This document shows, in pieces, positions 14,008-14,723 of a stretch of DNA of 14,723 bases. Both the position numbers and the translations under genes were made by a program. The stretch lies in NCBI GenBank assembly GCA_017958705.1, contig JAGDCE010000187.1, positions 1-14,723 of the forward strand. The letters run 5' to 3'. Each line of letters begins with the position of its first letter. Position 1 is the stretch's first letter. The stretch is from Clostridia bacterium (GTDB taxonomy: Bacteria > Bacillota > Clostridia > Oscillospirales > CAG-272). The notes beneath the pieces were generated by a model, which saw nothing but the letters and a program-made list of their open reading frames with translations, ran no database searches and had not been told where the DNA came from.

Positions 14008-14723
14008 ATGGATAAAGAAGTCAAACTGGAAAAGAAACTTTCTCCCTTGAACGTGTGGTCGTTGGCTCTGGGCTGCATCATCGGATGGGGAGCGTTCGTG
14101 ATGCCCGGGAATACTTTCCTCGGGAAAGCCGGCCCTCTCGGCACGGCTATCGCCATGGGCATCGCCGCGCTGATCATGATAATCATAGCGTTCAACTACA
14201 ATTTCATGATCAACAGGTATCCCGTCGCCGGCGGCGAATTCACGTATACGCAGCAGGCTTTCGGCGAAAAGCACGCTTTTGTCTGCTCGTGGTTCCTCGG
14301 CCTGTCGTATCTCGCCATCGTTCCGCTGAACGGAACGGCTCTGGCGCTGATCGGCAGGAACCTGCTGAACAACGTGTTTCAGGTCGGTTTCCACTATAAC
14401 GTCGCCGGATATGATATATATCTCGGCGAGATATTGCTTGCCGTCGCGGCGCTCGTCCTGTTCGCTTTCCTAAGCATCAGAGGAGTAAAGTTTACCGGCG
14501 TGTTCCAGACCGTGCTCGTATTTGCGCTGGTCGGAGGCGTGCTTATAATAACGGCGGCGGCAATTTTCAATCCCGACGTCAGTTTTTCCAACCTTTCCCC
14601 CGGTTTTTACCCGGGAAAGTCATCCCTTGCGGGCGTGCTTGCTGTAGTTGCCGTCGCGCCGTGGGCGTTCGTCGGCTTCGATACGATACCGCAGGCGGCG
14701 GAGGAGTTCAGGTTCTCTGCAAG
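14008..14723 (+). CDS. APC-family amino acid permease (3' truncated)
   Basis: The first 238 residues of a transporter, open to the right edge. The first helix carries LGCIIGWGAFVMPGN, the unwound-helix substrate motif of the APC superfamily, and is followed by FLGKAGPLGTAIAMG. Also present are YPVAGGEFTYTQQAFG, a helix with LAIVPLNGTALALIG, and PWAFVGFDTIPQAAEEF, a classic signature of APC amino acid/polyamine transporters. About six hydrophobic helices are visible of an expected twelve or so. ATG 14008 follows GGTGG at 13998-14002. It is on the same strand, 138 bases after the TIM-barrel gene, and may import the substrate of the upstream acid-handling enzymes. An amino acid substrate is likely from the family but cannot be specified. 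Confidence 0.88.
   Translation, partial: MDKEVKLEKKLSPLNVWSLALGCIIGWGAFVMPGNTFLGKAGPLGTAIAMGIAALIMIIIAFNYNFMINRYPVAGGEFTYTQQAFGEKHAFVCSWFLGLSYLAIVPLNGTALALIGRNLLNNVFQVGFHYNVAGYDIYLGEILLAVAALVLFAFLSIRGVKFTGVFQTVLVFALVGGVLIITAAAIFNPDVSFSNLSPGFYPGKSSLAGVLAVVAVAPWAFVGFDTIPQAAEEFRFSA

Noticed and set aside
13141..14394. 417-aa open frame on the minus strand
   Set aside because: It lies antisense to the TIM-barrel and permease genes, both of which have good ribosome binding sites and family motifs. Its translation shows no family features and looks like a GC-driven shadow.
1..14723. CRISPR arrays, tRNA or rRNA genes, insertion sequences, phage attachment sites
   Set aside because: No regularly spaced direct repeats, cloverleaf-like sequences, transposase or integrase motifs were seen on reading both strands.

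Overview
The window looks like chromosomal DNA of an uncultured, probably gut-associated Clostridia-type (Bacillota) bacterium. The reasons are strong AGGAG-type ribosome binding sites, close sigma-A consensus promoters, some GTG starts, an InlB-type (Listeria-Bacteroides repeat) surface protein and heavy ATA/AGA codon use despite moderate GC. No marker gene fixes the taxonomy. All convincing genes are on the + strand.

Layout. (1) 2-1066: 3' part of a membrane-anchored surface protein with two degenerate InlB-type repeats. (2) 1217-1852: a self-contained single-gene unit made of a promoter, an unrecognised 180-aa protein and an intrinsic terminator. (3) A very good promoter at 1893-1921 appears to drive about 12 kb of tightly packed genes, many overlapping. 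First comes a glycan assembly set: an NTP_transf_5-type nucleotidyltransferase, a PglE-like sugar aminotransferase, a GT4 glycosyltransferase, a multi-pass membrane protein (candidate polymerase) and a MurJ/Wzx-like flippase. Next, in the same unit, come the beta and alpha subunits of a divergent class I fumarase/tartrate dehydratase-type Fe-S hydro-lyase. A PglC-like phosphoglycosyl transferase follows, and then three further metabolic genes: a D-2-hydroxyacid dehydrogenase, an MmgE/PrpD protein and a U32-like TIM-barrel protein. (4) After a 138-bp gap, an APC-family amino acid permease begins and runs off the end.

How it may work together. The aminotransferase and phosphoglycosyl transferase resemble Campylobacter PglE and PglC. 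This suggests a lipid-linked glycan started on a 4-amino-4,6-dideoxy sugar (bacillosamine-like), extended by the GT4, flipped by the MurJ-like protein and possibly polymerised. The 4,6-dehydratase and N-acetyltransferase expected for such a sugar are not in the window.

The unusual part is a five-gene carboxylic-acid set (hydro-lyase beta and alpha, dehydrogenase, MmgE/PrpD, TIM barrel) plus a permease. It is wrapped around the phosphoglycosyl transferase gene and overlaps both the flippase and transferase genes. It could be an uncharacterised hydroxy- or amino-acid catabolic pathway sharing a transcript with the glycan genes, or it could make or recycle an acid substituent of the glycan. The sequence alone does not decide between these. 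No tRNA, rRNA, CRISPR array, transposase or attachment site was recognised.
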